Positions 1 through 7,845 of a stretch of DNA of 12,292 nucleotides are shown here, piece after piece. Each line of letters starts with the position of its first letter. The stretch's first letter is position 1. The DNA comes from Euperipatoides rowelli (Eukaryota; Onychophora; Udeonychophora; Euonychophora; Peripatopsidae), in assembly GCA_003024985.2 (NCBI GenBank), contig PXIH01S0002224.1. One strand, written 5' to 3'. The notes under the pieces are model-generated. The model searched no databases. It saw nothing but the letters and a program-made list of their open reading frames with translations, and was not told where the DNA came from. The translations under genes and the position numbers were made by a program.

Positions 1-204
1 TTTAAAAATAGCATGTTATTACAGTTAAATTATTTAAATACATTTTATTTAAAATATGAAACGGGATGTCTAAAAGACAAGATTATTATTTATTTATTTT
101 CAAATATACATACACATTTTAAAGTATTGAAGATGATAAATACTAATAGCACTTAACTATTTTGTAAAGTAAAATGCTGACCACAATCTATTAATTATTT
201 AAGT

Positions 205-390
205 AGCGCATGCGTACTTCATTTCATTCCAGGAAAGATATTCCAGGATTTCAAACAGATCAGAAATCCAACACTCCAAAAAAACTGTCAAGTTCCTGGA
301 ATGAAGACCATACACACCAGGAGGAAAGTGAAGTTTTGGCGCGTTCATTCCAAAACCCAAGTCCGGGAATGACCGTGTGTATGCAGCTTA
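205..390. repeat. GC-richer island with inverted repeats, possible decayed short DNA transposon
   Basis: This block is clearly richer in G+C than the AT-rich DNA on both sides. It contains exact 12-bp inverted arms, TCATTCCAGGAA at 224-235 and TTCCTGGAATGA at 293-304. The motif CATTCC, or its complement GGAATG, recurs several more times. The outer edges are also loosely inverted: GCATGCGTAC near the left edge resembles GCATACACAC read from the right edge on the opposite strand. A plus-strand frame of about 62 codons runs through the block, but it matches no family I recognise and its composition is explained by the repeats. A fold-back element or MITE remnant is the simplest reading, and a conserved exon or regulatory island is the alternative. 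An ambiguous base lies just outside at 392. Confidence 0.35.
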
Positions 391-631
391 ANTTTTAAAA
401 AATTTAAAATGAAAAATATTTTCTAGGATAAACTCTATAAATATATAAATAATACTATACGTCAAAATGCAAATTTAAATTTAGATTTTTATGCCTTTGC
501 CAATATTCAGGTCATAAAAGCATATCATTTATTTGATTGATAAATGAGTCGTTGATATGCCATTCGCTAATTGTTTTCTGGGGAAATCTATCTTCTCGTA
601 ATTCTATCAGAAGATTGAAGTTTCCCGGTAT

Positions 632-773
632 CCCACTGCATATTGGTGGAGGGATATTAGATCTGGTGATTAAACTACATCATATGTGCTAAAAGGCGTT
701 TCACTTCTTAGCATGCGATTACAGTAGTTGTTTATTCACCAGATCTAATATTGTTCCGCAAAATAGTGGTGGG
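632..773. mobile_element. Fold-back hairpin element (MITE-like)
   Basis: The two halves of this segment are inverted copies of each other. Perfect 16-bp arms ATATTAGATCTGGTGA (654-669) and TCACCAGATCTAATAT (736-751) are flanked outward by imperfect complementarity: CCCACTGCATATTGGTGG on the left against CCCACCACTATTTTGCGG read from the right. Inward, GTGCTAAAA and TTAGCATGC continue the pairing almost to the centre near 702. The whole segment could therefore fold into one long hairpin. The outer right edge contains GTGGTGGGCA, which recalls hAT-type ends, but I found no convincing target-site duplication. It contains no coding capacity. It is most likely a fold-back MITE. A transcribed hairpin RNA precursor is possible but unsupported. 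Confidence 0.6.
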
Positions 774-784
774 CAGATAACGGA

Positions 785-1673
785 ATCTGACCAAATAGCT
801 TTTTCTTTCTCATTTATTTGATCATTTTCACAATAAGAATGAATACTGTAACACTATTAATAACATAACATTGGTGAGGGAAAAGCAAACTAATAAATTA
901 ACTTATTAAATAAACATTTACACTTTGAATATAAATCATAAATAATAATATGATCATAAATTAATAGTTACACATAGTGTATATTATACTTGAACCTTAG
1001 TTATTTTCATTTTTTTTTAAAAAAAAAGGAATTTAAAAAATGAATATATTGTTCATATTTTTAATTTTAATTTTATTTATTTTAATGATTCTATGCTAAA
1101 TTATTCAAATGGTTTTTTCATATAATATAATTAGAGGGAAATGTTAATTAAAAGGGGTAAATAAGGTGGAAAATGAAATCGTTAATTGCTTGGTGTGATA
1201 ATCAAGTTTGGCTTTGATATAATTTATAAGTAATTAAATTAAATCAAAGCTTGCAAAATACATCAAACTACAAATATCTGAGCTATTAGAAAAACAAAAT
1301 CAATGAGATGAAGTGATATTATTTTATTCTTTTCAATACAATATCGAACATGAATTTCATTAGTTATGATTAGAAACGTATATGTCAATGGTTATGATTT
1401 TAACATCATGTTGTATGGCATTATAAATGTTTTTAAATATCAAATAAGATTGAATATGCTTAGTAATTTAAAAATGTTGTTCAGGTCATGACAAAATGAA
1501 TAACAATCGGCCCGCAAGCTTAGGCTGTCATACAATTTATTCCGTAAATCTTTCTACATTGAAAACTCAAAGGCTCTAACAAACCGAAATACTTTTTTTA
1601 ATTATTCTGCTCTTTAAAGCATCTTTGATTAATTCAGTTTTAATAGCAGGTTTAGTTTAATTTACAATTGATG
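785..1673. other. AT-rich sequence with no recognisable gene
   Basis: No open frame of note, no coding fossil and no RNA gene is visible here. The stretch is dominated by A/T runs, including a T-run followed directly by an A-run near 1011-1027 that forms a simple palindrome. Confidence 0.7.
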
Positions 1674-1681
1674 GTATAGCA
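1674..1681. repeat. Left target-site duplication of the hAT element
   Basis: GTATAGCA here is repeated exactly at 2042-2049, directly bordering both ends of the 360-bp element. Eight base pairs is the duplication length expected for hAT transposases. Confidence 0.8.
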
Positions 1682-2041
1682 CTGGGGTGGGCACGTATGG
1701 GTCAATGAGAGCCGGAATCCAGTTTTCCATAATTATAAAGAGCCATATAATAATTACATACCTAGTATTAAATAAATACCCAAATTCAACCTTAATTTCA
1801 TTTAATTCAATTAGTTAGTAAGCGAGGGATCGAGCATACGTAATAAAATTTTATTTTAGTCACTCAAAAGAAGTATAACTTCTAACGCGCGTACATAAGT
1901 ATAAGCACCCAACTTTTTATAAAGTTCTGAAATAATTTAAAAATAAAGGACTTAAATTTTCATTTTCAATGGAAATGGGAGCCGCATAAAACTCAATGAT
2001 GAGCCGCATGCGGCTCTAAGAGCCACATTTGCCCACCGTTG
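1682..2041. mobile_element. Non-autonomous hAT-family DNA transposon (MITE), 360 bp
   Basis: The left end reads CTGGGGTGGGCA. The right end, read on the opposite strand, is CAACGGTGGGCA, so both ends share GGTGGGCA, a familiar form of hAT terminal inverted repeat. The similarity extends inward for about 30 bp, including TATGG/TGTGG and a shared AGAGCCG block. Perfect 8-bp direct repeats GTATAGCA flank the element, which is the hAT target-site length. The interior is AT-rich and holds no transposase frame, so mobility would have needed an autonomous partner elsewhere. The right subterminal region is rich in GAGCC and GGCTC motifs in both orientations, plausible as transposase binding sites. 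The intact duplication suggests the insertion is not very old. The family assignment is secure at superfamily level only. Confidence 0.82.
2001..2016. repeat. Perfect 16-bp palindrome in the hAT element
   Basis: GAGCCGCATGCGGCTC equals its own reverse complement. It lies 25 bp from the right end of the element, and its half GAGCCGCAT occurs again at 1979-1987. Repeated subterminal motifs of this kind often bind hAT transposases, but that role is inferred here. Confidence 0.7.
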
Positions 2042-2049
2042 GTATAGCA
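2042..2049. repeat. Right target-site duplication of the hAT element
   Basis: GTATAGCA matches the left copy at 1674-1681 without mismatch and immediately follows the right terminal inverted repeat. Confidence 0.8.
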
Positions 2050-2099
2050 GTATAACCTCGATGTTGATGTTATCCACCACTTTTCTAGCTGATGATCAT

Positions 2100-2640
2100 T
2101 TTGATTTGTGTCAAAGTATATCATAAATATGAACAAGTTAGCATCAATACAGGAGGATTTTATAAAATTCACACCAAGTTTTAATAGTTCAATGATAACT
2201 AATAGGAAATGTAATTAATACTGGTAGCCATCGTTGATGAATTTCTGTCCCCCCCTACTTTACCATGCCTTCCACACGTACACATTTAATAACTTGTCCT
2301 TCCTGATGCCAAACTATCTATCATCTCATTGTTATTTATTGGTTGGACTGCAATTAAGCCCCCCATTATTTGAACCATTCCTCCTTGTCCAACAGTTTTG
2401 GGCCATTGAATTTTAGTATCATAGGCATTTTATAACCTTGTTTTGAAATTTCCAATACATTGCTCCCTCCATACTTATTTAATTATGTTACTCTTACCAT
2501 TAGTCATAATCCAGAGTACCGTGTACGTCTCTGTTCCTAAATTCATGCTATTCATGTNTAATTAAAAAAAAACTTTTACAACCACCCTTTTTTATTCTCT
2601 CGGCCATCCTATGCTATGGGTATTATAGCCATGATCCTGC
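2100..2640 (-). pseudogene. Possible decayed coding sequence, unidentified
   Basis: The minus strand here shows short protein-like stretches separated by stops and frame changes, for example peptides reading MILKFNGPKLLDKEEW and GTEIHQRWLPVLITFP. It lies beyond the integrase end of the Gypsy remnant at 2850-4235, in the same orientation. It could be a trailing part of that element (a post-integrase frame or LTR), or debris of another one. I recognise no domain. The plus-strand frame of about 60 codons at 2234-2416 lies opposite this and looks like a shadow. An ambiguous base sits at 2558. Confidence 0.2.
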
Positions 2641-2737
2641 TTTGCTTCTAACATGTCTGTCTGTTTTCCTGGATTATTTCTATATCTTTTTATTATTTTC
2701 ATGAAAATTGTCTATGAAGGAAAACTACCATTTTACA

Positions 2738-2760
2738 CATATTTCCCCCTATTTATCCCT
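2738..2760 (-). other. Polypurine tract-like sequence downstream of Gypsy remnant A
   Basis: Read on the minus strand this is a purine-rich run with AATAGGGGGAAATATG, followed by TGTGTAAAATGG. A polypurine tract followed by TG is what begins the 3' LTR of an LTR retrotransposon. Its position, about 100 bp beyond the integrase remnant in the same orientation, fits. No matching second LTR copy was found, so this remains a suggestion. Confidence 0.3.
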
Positions 2761-3139
2761 CAAGACATTAATGAGGTCATTAACATTTTTTTCTATAAAA
2801 AAATAGTGCTAACTAAGGTTTACACAAATTAGCCATTAATTCTTTACCTGCATCTGACAAAATATATTTTTTCTTTTCATACATTGTACTTAAAAGGATC
2901 TTTCCTTAGCTGTTTGTCATAATTAAATTTTTGCTTAGCTTTTTCCTTAATTATTCTCTGTTTGACTTGATTCTTAATGGCTAACATTTCCTTTTCATTA
3001 TTTTCTATCTGTAATGTAGTTGATTCTGCTTCTTGTCCCATTGATGCCAATAATCTTAAAGCATCAAATGATAAATTTATTCATCTCCCTAAATATCATT
3101 TGGCTGGGAAGAATCCAGTTAGTTCATTCTTACTTGATC

Positions 3140-3481
3140 TCATTGACTTAAGTAACTGAGGTAGATCCATTGGTTGTGATTATCCAATATGTATGCACAA
3201 ATTAATCTCTTTAAAGTATTATTAAACCTTTCTACAAAGTCATGGGCTATATGACAACATGTAGTTCCTTTTTACTGAATTATTTCACAAATGACATAAG
3301 TTTTTATATATTGTATGTTTGAAATAAATTACAGACCATTGTTGGTTATTATATTTTCTTTGTGTAGAACTATTGTTTTTATTTTTGTATCTCTCAAGGG
3401 AAATATTTCTATCCATTTGGATAATTGTCCTCCCACCACTACCAGTAAATACAATTTGTATTTTGCTCCTTTGATAAGGTC
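3140..3481 (-). pseudogene. Integrase catalytic core of Gypsy remnant A, one catalytic residue lost
   Basis: One minus-strand frame covers the rve-type core with in-frame stops. It starts with WDLI, the position of the first catalytic aspartate (codon 3479-3481), which is kept. The strand LVVV then SKWIEIFPL follows. The second catalytic site, normally TDNG, reads TNNG (asparagine codon 3341-3343), so the aspartate is lost. The catalytic glutamate in VERFNNTLKR is kept (codon 3230-3232). The spacing is shortened by small deletions. In the family, integrase joins cDNA ends to host DNA using this D,D,E triad with metal ions. The lost aspartate plus the stops make this copy dead. The 66-codon open frame at 3285-3485 is an out-of-frame shadow of this domain. 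Confidence 0.8.
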
Positions 3482-3489
3482 CCATTAGG

Positions 3490-3800
3490 TATATGGGGAT
3501 TTAGATAAAAATTTGGCTAGCTTATGGGGTTTTAGAATTCTACTTGAGTGTTTTTTTTTTATTTGAAACTTTTTGTACAAGTGCATGTGTAATGTTATGT
3601 ATTGTTCCATTTTATTAAAAAAAAATTTCCTTTCTTTTATTATCTAGTGTTCACTTTAATCCAAAATGTCCACCCATTGGTGTGTTATGGAATTTAAGAT
3701 TAATGTATGAAGTAGGGCTTTTAGTACTACTAAAATTTATTTATCGGTATTTTGGATATCTTTAGGGTACAATAAATTATTTTCATTTAGGAAAAAAAAT
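3490..3800 (-). pseudogene. Integrase zinc-binding region of Gypsy remnant A
   Basis: Upstream of the core on the minus strand, peptides NNLLYPKDIQ and ILVVLKALL lead into FHNTPMGGHFGLK, which carries the paired histidines of the HHCC zinc-binding fold. The expected Cys-x2-Cys pair is disrupted: in frame it reads HMHLYKKF, while a neighbouring frame gives CTCTK, indicating an indel. The peptide ILKPHKLAKF that follows matches the usual bridge to the catalytic core. One stop interrupts the histidine part. This domain normally binds LTR ends and stabilises the integrase multimer. Confidence 0.7.
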
Positions 3801-3834
3801 TATGTTGATTAAATTTTTTATCTTTTACTTATTT

Positions 3835-4235
3835 TTTAATTAACAATTTTTTTATTTCTTTTATTGATCCCTCCACATCTTGTTTTTGTAATATTTCTTC
3901 CTTACTTAGGTTTAATAATTTTGGCTATAAAGCCACTGTTTGTATAGTAGGTAGGCTACTCTCTTTATTTTGGTTATCATTTTCACTTTGTTCCTTCAGT
4001 TTATCTGTTCTTTTTATTTTTTTATATATTGAGGTATATCTTTTTTGTTTTTGTGCAGTTCTCTCCCAAGTAATTACTCTGTTAATAATCATTTTCACCC
4101 ACCCATCCTCAATTTGCTTTTGGGATTGCTTTACATTATTATTATTTATCTGTTTCTTAAAGTGACATTACATTTCTGTTTTTAAAGTTTTCAAAACTCG
4201 AGTATCTAGCGTATACATTTTTCCCTTTTTAAAAA
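3835..4235 (-). pseudogene. RNase H-integrase linker of Gypsy remnant A
   Basis: About 130 codons on the minus strand stay in one frame with only two internal stops, unusual for sequence this AT-rich. The peptide is lysine and glutamine rich and includes QIEDGWVKMII near its middle and LSKEEILQKQDVEGSIKE at its end, resembling the charged segment just before the integrase zinc-binding domain in Gypsy Pol. No catalytic motif is visible. Assignment rests on position and frame continuity more than on sequence. Confidence 0.5.
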
Positions 4236-4305
4236 AATTAAGCAATCCATAGTATTTGTAAAGAAAACCAAATTATGTCAATATAAAATTAATATTAATG
4301 ATCAC

Positions 4306-4325
4306 CATATTTTCCCCCTATTTTT
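4306..4325 (-). other. Second polypurine tract-like sequence
   Basis: The minus strand reads AATAGGGGGAAAATATGG, nearly identical to the tract at 2738-2760. It lies just upstream, in transcription sense, of remnant A and about 700 bp downstream of remnant B. It may mark the 3' end of element B or an LTR edge between the two elements. It is short and could be chance. Confidence 0.25.
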
Positions 4326-4690
4326 TTAATATCTTATAGATTTTTTTAATTATGATTTGCATTAAGTCTTTAAACTTTGACATTGCTCTAGAATGCTTGC
4401 TTTTGCATTTTTGTCTAAATAAAATAAGTTGTAACTTTAGATACACAGTTTATATACTGTATTATCAATAAATTTGTGGTTTCAATCTAGCTTATAATTT
4501 TTTTTTTTTTAATTTTATAGGCTATATATTTTATTTTGTTAATAAGGTGTAATTAATTTGTCTATTACAAAATATATGAGAAACATCCAGTAGGGGGATG
4601 ATTCTGTTGTCTAATAAAATCTTAATCCAAAACCAATATTGTTCATATTCACATTTTTTTTCAACTCTTTTGTTTACTTTATGCAGATTT
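4326..4690. other. AT-rich spacer between the two Gypsy remnants
   Basis: I see no coding fossil, RNA gene or LTR pair here, only A/T-rich sequence with a T-run near 4498-4511. It may contain eroded LTR or untranslated sequence of one of the elements. Confidence 0.5.
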
Positions 4691-4691
4691 G

Positions 4692-4730
4692 AGTGCACCA
4701 TCTATAATTTTAGTGCCCCATCTATAATTA
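4692..4730. repeat. Two-copy 20-bp tandem repeat
   Basis: AGTGCACCATCTATAATTTT at 4692-4711 is followed directly by AGTGCCCCATCTATAATT, differing by one base. This is a local tandem duplication. Confidence 0.8.
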
Positions 4731-4770
4731 ATTCCATATAAAAGCAACTCTATTTCTATATAATTATATA

Positions 4771-4821
4771 AGTTTTAATAAAGTATAAATTTTAATAAAG
4801 TATAAGTTTTAATAAAGTATA
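4771..4821. repeat. Three-copy 17-bp tandem repeat
   Basis: The unit AGTTTTAATAAAGTATA occurs at 4771-4787, with one change at 4788-4804, and again at 4805-4821. Each copy contains AATAAA on the plus strand, but nothing shows use as a polyadenylation signal. Confidence 0.85.
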
Positions 4822-5029
4822 TATTATATTTTCTCACCCTTTTCTTTCTTTTAAAAAATATTCTTAATTTGGATTTATACTCTTCTTATTTTTAAATTCT
4901 CCCATGCTAATTAAAAGCATGGGTCCTTTCAAATTTGCTATAATTTTGTCCCGCTAATTTTTGGTCATTAAGGAATTAGACTTAGTGAAATATGGGCCAG
5001 ATCCCAGAGAAGGATAATAATAGGTCCAA

Positions 5030-5230
5030 ACTATGGAGTAAGTTATAATAAATGTTAGGGTTCGGCCATTTTCAAATTTTACAAAGTATGTGACAGGGCC
5101 AAACTTCTTAAGAATGATTCCTATTTTTCAGAGTGGAGCTAGTTTATTAGTAAGGAAGGGTTTTGATAGCACTGTCACCCATTTTTTTGTTTCTGTGGTC
5201 TAGGGAAATATTTTGGCCATAGTCCTTGAA
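5030..5230 (-). pseudogene. Integrase C-terminal domain of Gypsy remnant B
   Basis: Past the catalytic core the minus strand encodes LDHRNKKMG, then after two stops GIILKKFGPVTYFVKFENGR. This resembles the small beta-barrel C-terminal domain of Gypsy integrases, whose usual pattern is a tryptophan-rich segment followed by G-(T/I)-I and GP-x-x-Y-x-V. The domain normally binds DNA non-specifically. Coding similarity fades around 5030. Confidence 0.65.
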
Positions 5231-5807
5231 TTATTTATATTCCAGTGGTCTAATCATTTCCAAGCTATTTCTAAGCTGTCTATCCACAAATAGTTCAGTA
5301 GAAAACTTATTAATCCTTGTCAAAGATGTAGTTCGATATGTGAAGAGAAGATCATTCACTTTTAATGTTAGCTTGCTGAAATTATCTAGCCCACTCAAAA
5401 AGGATTTGAAGACCTGAAGAAAATGTTCTGGTTGTGCTTTAGAGGTTGGATCATATGGTGGGTTGAGCGTATGTTGTATATTCCTATTTGTACAAAATTT
5501 GGAAAAAGCTGCTGATGTCATTTTGGTTCCATTGTCTGAAACCATTTGTTTAGGGTAGATATATCAGGTGGGGAAGTATTCCAAGACAAATGTGGTATGG
5601 ATTAGATTAATGTTTGGTCATTGCTACTACCTCTGGCCATTTCGAGTAGGCATCTTCCATTATCAGAAAGGTATGTCCATCTACTGGGCCTACAAGGTTT
5701 ACATGAATTTGTTCCTGGAGGGATGTTGATATATTTGCAGGTTCTTGACATGGAAGGTGCATAAAGGGATATTTTGGGCTGATTGTTTGATATTTTCTAT
5801 CCACCAC
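5231..5807 (-). pseudogene. Integrase catalytic core of Gypsy remnant B, first catalytic Asp replaced
   Basis: Two open stretches (5807-5607 and 5545-5231) joined by a short frameshifted and stop-containing gap make up the core. The first catalytic site, normally H-V-D-F-x-GP, reads HVNLVGP, so the aspartate has become asparagine (codon 5697-5699). DAYSKWPEV follows. The second catalytic aspartate is kept in MVSDNG (codon 5534-5536). The glutamate is kept in AQPEHFLQVFK (codon 5426-5428). The end, LLFTYRTT then ELFVDRQLR, matches the helix region after the triad in this lineage. The gap between the two parts still reads YIYPKQ just before the second aspartate. Both stretches look like independent small genes, but they are one broken domain. 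Confidence 0.88.
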
Positions 5808-5819
5808 ATATTGAGTATC

Positions 5820-6236
5820 AAAATTTGAGTGAAGTTTGCCATATTGGTAGGATTAGGTATTAGCTCCATGGCTTTAATCCAGGTTTGACCCAGCAGTGGA
5901 GTAGAACAATTTTTACTATATAAAACTTAGGTTTTATGTTATTTTATTTCACCATGAAATAACTACTACTAATTTCCCTACTAGAATGATTATGGTTGAA
6001 AAAGCTTTAATAATAATAATTGTTTTCCTAAACTTAAATTTACTTAATTTGTTGTGAAAAATGTCAAAAGGTAATAATTGATATAGCAGCACCCATTCAA
6101 ATTTGATAAAAGTATCATTTACCTTAATGTCTACAAAAAATATTTGGGCTGAAGTGCCATCTATGTTTTGAATTGTGACAGAATATAAAATAAAATTTTC
6201 TGAAGGAATATTAATTTCCTTATATGAAATATGCAC
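5820..6236 (-). pseudogene. Gag-Pol aspartic protease region of Gypsy remnant B
   Basis: A 95-codon minus-strand frame (6236-5949) carries the remnant: IFFVDIKVNDTFIKFE, then where the catalytic Asp-Thr-Gly should stand the frame reads WVLLYQLL. In the adjacent frame the same bases give GAAISII, which matches the residues after Asp-Thr in the canonical site, so a small indel has shifted the frame and the catalytic aspartate is gone. The downstream flap and strand region SKFKFRKTIIII is readable. Past 5949, after stops, PLLGQTWIKAMEL matches the conserved leucine-leucine-glycine segment that closes the protease fold. Retrotransposon protease normally cuts the Gag-Pol polyprotein. Confidence 0.6.
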
Positions 6237-6239
6237 TAA

Positions 6240-6467
6240 TTAAATAATTGTTTGTATTAATAATTTGGAATAACAGATAGAAATTATATGTCCTTTTTTT
6301 TTTTTGCGATAAAAGCATTGTGCATTTTTAAATTTGCAAGTTGTAGTTAAATGAACAGAACTGTAATGATGACAATTTAAAAGATTTTCTTTGTGCTGAT
6401 AAATTTTTAAAATTTTCTCTAGAGTGCTTGCAGATTGTTTCATTCTGGAAGAGTTTTTGATTGACAC
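6240..6467 (-). pseudogene. Gag nucleocapsid zinc knuckles of Gypsy remnant B
   Basis: The 75-codon frame includes two adjacent CCHC-type knuckles, both damaged. The first reads CHHYSSVHLTTTC, keeping C, H and C but with tyrosine in place of the second cysteine. The second reads CFYRKKKKGHIISIC, with arginine in place of the second cysteine and one extra lysine in a 12-T homopolymer (6294-6305). Intact knuckles bind the element RNA during packaging. Position between Gag and protease is as expected for the family. Confidence 0.75.
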
Positions 6468-6469
6468 TT

Positions 6470-6886
6470 AAGCCATAGTAGCAGTCTGAATCAGTTTACT
6501 AAAAGATGTGGTGTCATTCCCAGCTAAATGTCCTTTTTGTATAGCAGGGTTTTCTAAACCGAAGACAAACAGGTCAACTAAGTGTAATCCAAGTCATTTT
6601 TATAACTATGTTTGATGCTTAATTTGCATCATGCAGCCATACAATCCACAATAGTTTCATCTGATTTGTGTTTCCTGTTTCTGAATTGGAAATGCTCCAC
6701 TCTAGCAATAAGCTTCAGAGAAAAATGATTATCCGAAATTTCAAAGACTTGCTTAACAGACTTATCTTTGTGTTTTTCTGAATTTATCAAACCACAAAAT
6801 AGATTAAATGAGTTTCCTATTAGTAAATATTGATTAGCTAATATTAATTCTTCAGTGACTTTGTTAGTAAATAAAAATAACTTCAA
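6470..6886 (-). pseudogene. Gag capsid-like region of Gypsy remnant B
   Basis: The minus-strand frame 6886-6629 contains DKSVKQVFEISDNHFS, LKLIARVEHFQFRNRK and DETIVDCMAA, a pattern typical of retrotransposon Gag (a short helix, 'AxRxxF', then an acidic helix ending AA). After a stop and frame change, an open stretch of minus-strand 6580-6470 reads LVDLFVFGLENPAIQKGHL, the conserved segment between capsid and nucleocapsid, followed by FSKLIQTATMA. The N-terminal part of Gag is not recognisable above 6886. Gag would form the particle shell. Confidence 0.7.
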
Positions 6887-6889
6887 TTA

Positions 6890-7845
6890 TTTTTTCTTGA
6901 ATGTAATGAATCAAAATTTAAAAATGCAAACATTTTTTTTTTCTTTTTAAGAAAAAAATACCTAGAATATTTATCTTATCAGTTTTTCCTCCTCTTGTTA
7001 TATGCTAACTAAGAGAGAAAAACAAACACAGATTACACTTAATGTTAGAAGTTTAATAGAATTAATAAAAGTGGAAGAACACAGGTTGACTAAAATTCAG
7101 AATCGAGTTGTGCTACGATAACAACTTAAACCAGAAGACTAATATAAGACTCAAAGAGTATTATTATACATGACATAAACACTTCTATATCATTAAATAA
7201 TTTATTTACAATTGATATAACCAGTATAATGAAAGATTCATGTGAGATTGTTGGTCAAATTAAGATGAAGAGGATTCCCCTTTGAGTCTTACTGTGATTA
7301 TACCCCTCCCCCAGGGTTTTATGAAATACCATTTATATTTCTCCATTCTTAAGATGGTATTTTGAGTGAATTCTTTTCAATACTTTTGATTTCTTAAACC
7401 ACACCATACATCCATACTACACAAAAAAAAAGTAGTAGAAAGTTATACATCATTCCCTGTTACTTCATCCAAGTAAAAAAAAAGCTTGTTGTCTTATCAC
7501 CAGTCCTGGGTATCGTTTTTTAAGCCACCTCTTTAAAAGGGATTATGAAGAAAGGGGCCATGACATCACTGATAAACTGACTTGAGGTAGCCATTAACCA
7601 CTTCTCCTAGTTACTTAGTCTCAGGTACTGGATAGAATCATTTACCAATGTTCAGTATCTTATTAAATCATACATTAAGCTGGGGATATTCTTTTTATTT
7701 ATGGAAACTCGAGAATAATTTATTACAAGTAATATCGTTCAACCATTCTATAAGTGATCCATTAATCTTTGTATTCTGTTACAGATAATGTGTATAGGCC
7801 TACACACTATATAAGCATAATAGTATATACTGTATAAATCGGACA
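6890..7845. other. Sequence upstream of Gypsy remnant B, no gene recognised
   Basis: If element B had a 5' LTR and leader, they should lie here in minus-strand sense, but no LTR partner could be found at the other end. A short inverted repeat AAATACCAT (7324-7332) and ATGGTATTT (7354-7362) is present. The stretch around 7260-7650 is a little richer in G+C than its surroundings and may be an eroded repeat, without a recognisable family. Confidence 0.5.

Larger units (their letters stand above)
2850..4235 (-). pseudogene. Ty3/Gypsy retrotransposon remnant A: 3' part of Pol
   Basis: Reading the minus strand from 4235 downward gives, in the order found in Ty3/Gypsy Pol, a linker that would follow RNase H (4235-3835), the integrase zinc-binding region (about 3800-3490), the integrase catalytic core (3481-3140) and a lysine-rich C-terminal region (about 3135-2850). 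Most of this reads with few frame changes but with many stop codons, so no protein could be made. Clear family signatures are MGGHFGLK of the zinc-binding region, SKWIEIFPL of the core and VERFNNTLKR around the catalytic glutamate. Gag, protease, reverse transcriptase and most of RNase H are absent. The element differs in sequence from the one at 5030-6886. It would have served retrotransposon cDNA insertion and is now inactive. Confidence 0.8.
5030..6886 (-). pseudogene. Ty3/Gypsy retrotransposon remnant B, internally deleted
   Basis: On the minus strand from 6886 to 5030 the order is Gag, two zinc knuckles, an aspartic protease region, then directly integrase. The reverse transcriptase and RNase H, normally over 1.5 kb between protease and integrase, are absent. 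The junction lies near 5808-5850, between PLLGQTWIKAMEL, which resembles the end of the protease domain, and HLPCQEPANIS, which resembles the integrase zinc-binding tail. Stops and frameshifts occur throughout. The integrase style, GHTFLIM and DAYSKWPEV, is that of the widespread animal Gypsy lineage often annotated as K02A2.6-like. No LTR pair was identified. The element is non-functional, and before its decay the deletion would have made it depend on reverse transcriptase supplied by another copy. Confidence 0.85.

Noticed and set aside
2234-2416. 60-codon plus-strand open frame
   Set aside because: It lies opposite more protein-like minus-strand debris, matches no family and is rich in pyrimidine-run codons. 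Probably chance.
392-2558. Ambiguous bases at 392 and 2558
   Set aside because: They are single uncalled bases, not biological features. They only limit reading of the flanking frames.
2977-3159. 60-codon plus-strand open frame
   Set aside because: It is the antisense of the integrase C-terminal region of Gypsy remnant A.
4771-4821. Cluster of polyadenylation signals (AATAAA three times)
   Set aside because: The hexamers recur because of a 17-bp tandem repeat, and no coding end lies upstream on the plus strand.
5226-5417. 63-codon plus-strand open frame
   Set aside because: It is antisense to the Gypsy remnant B integrase, whose minus-strand reading has clear domain motifs.
6990-7130. 5' LTR and primer binding site of Gypsy remnant B
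   Set aside because: Some features fit loosely, but no matching copy exists near the other end of the element and no clear tRNA-complementary site is visible.
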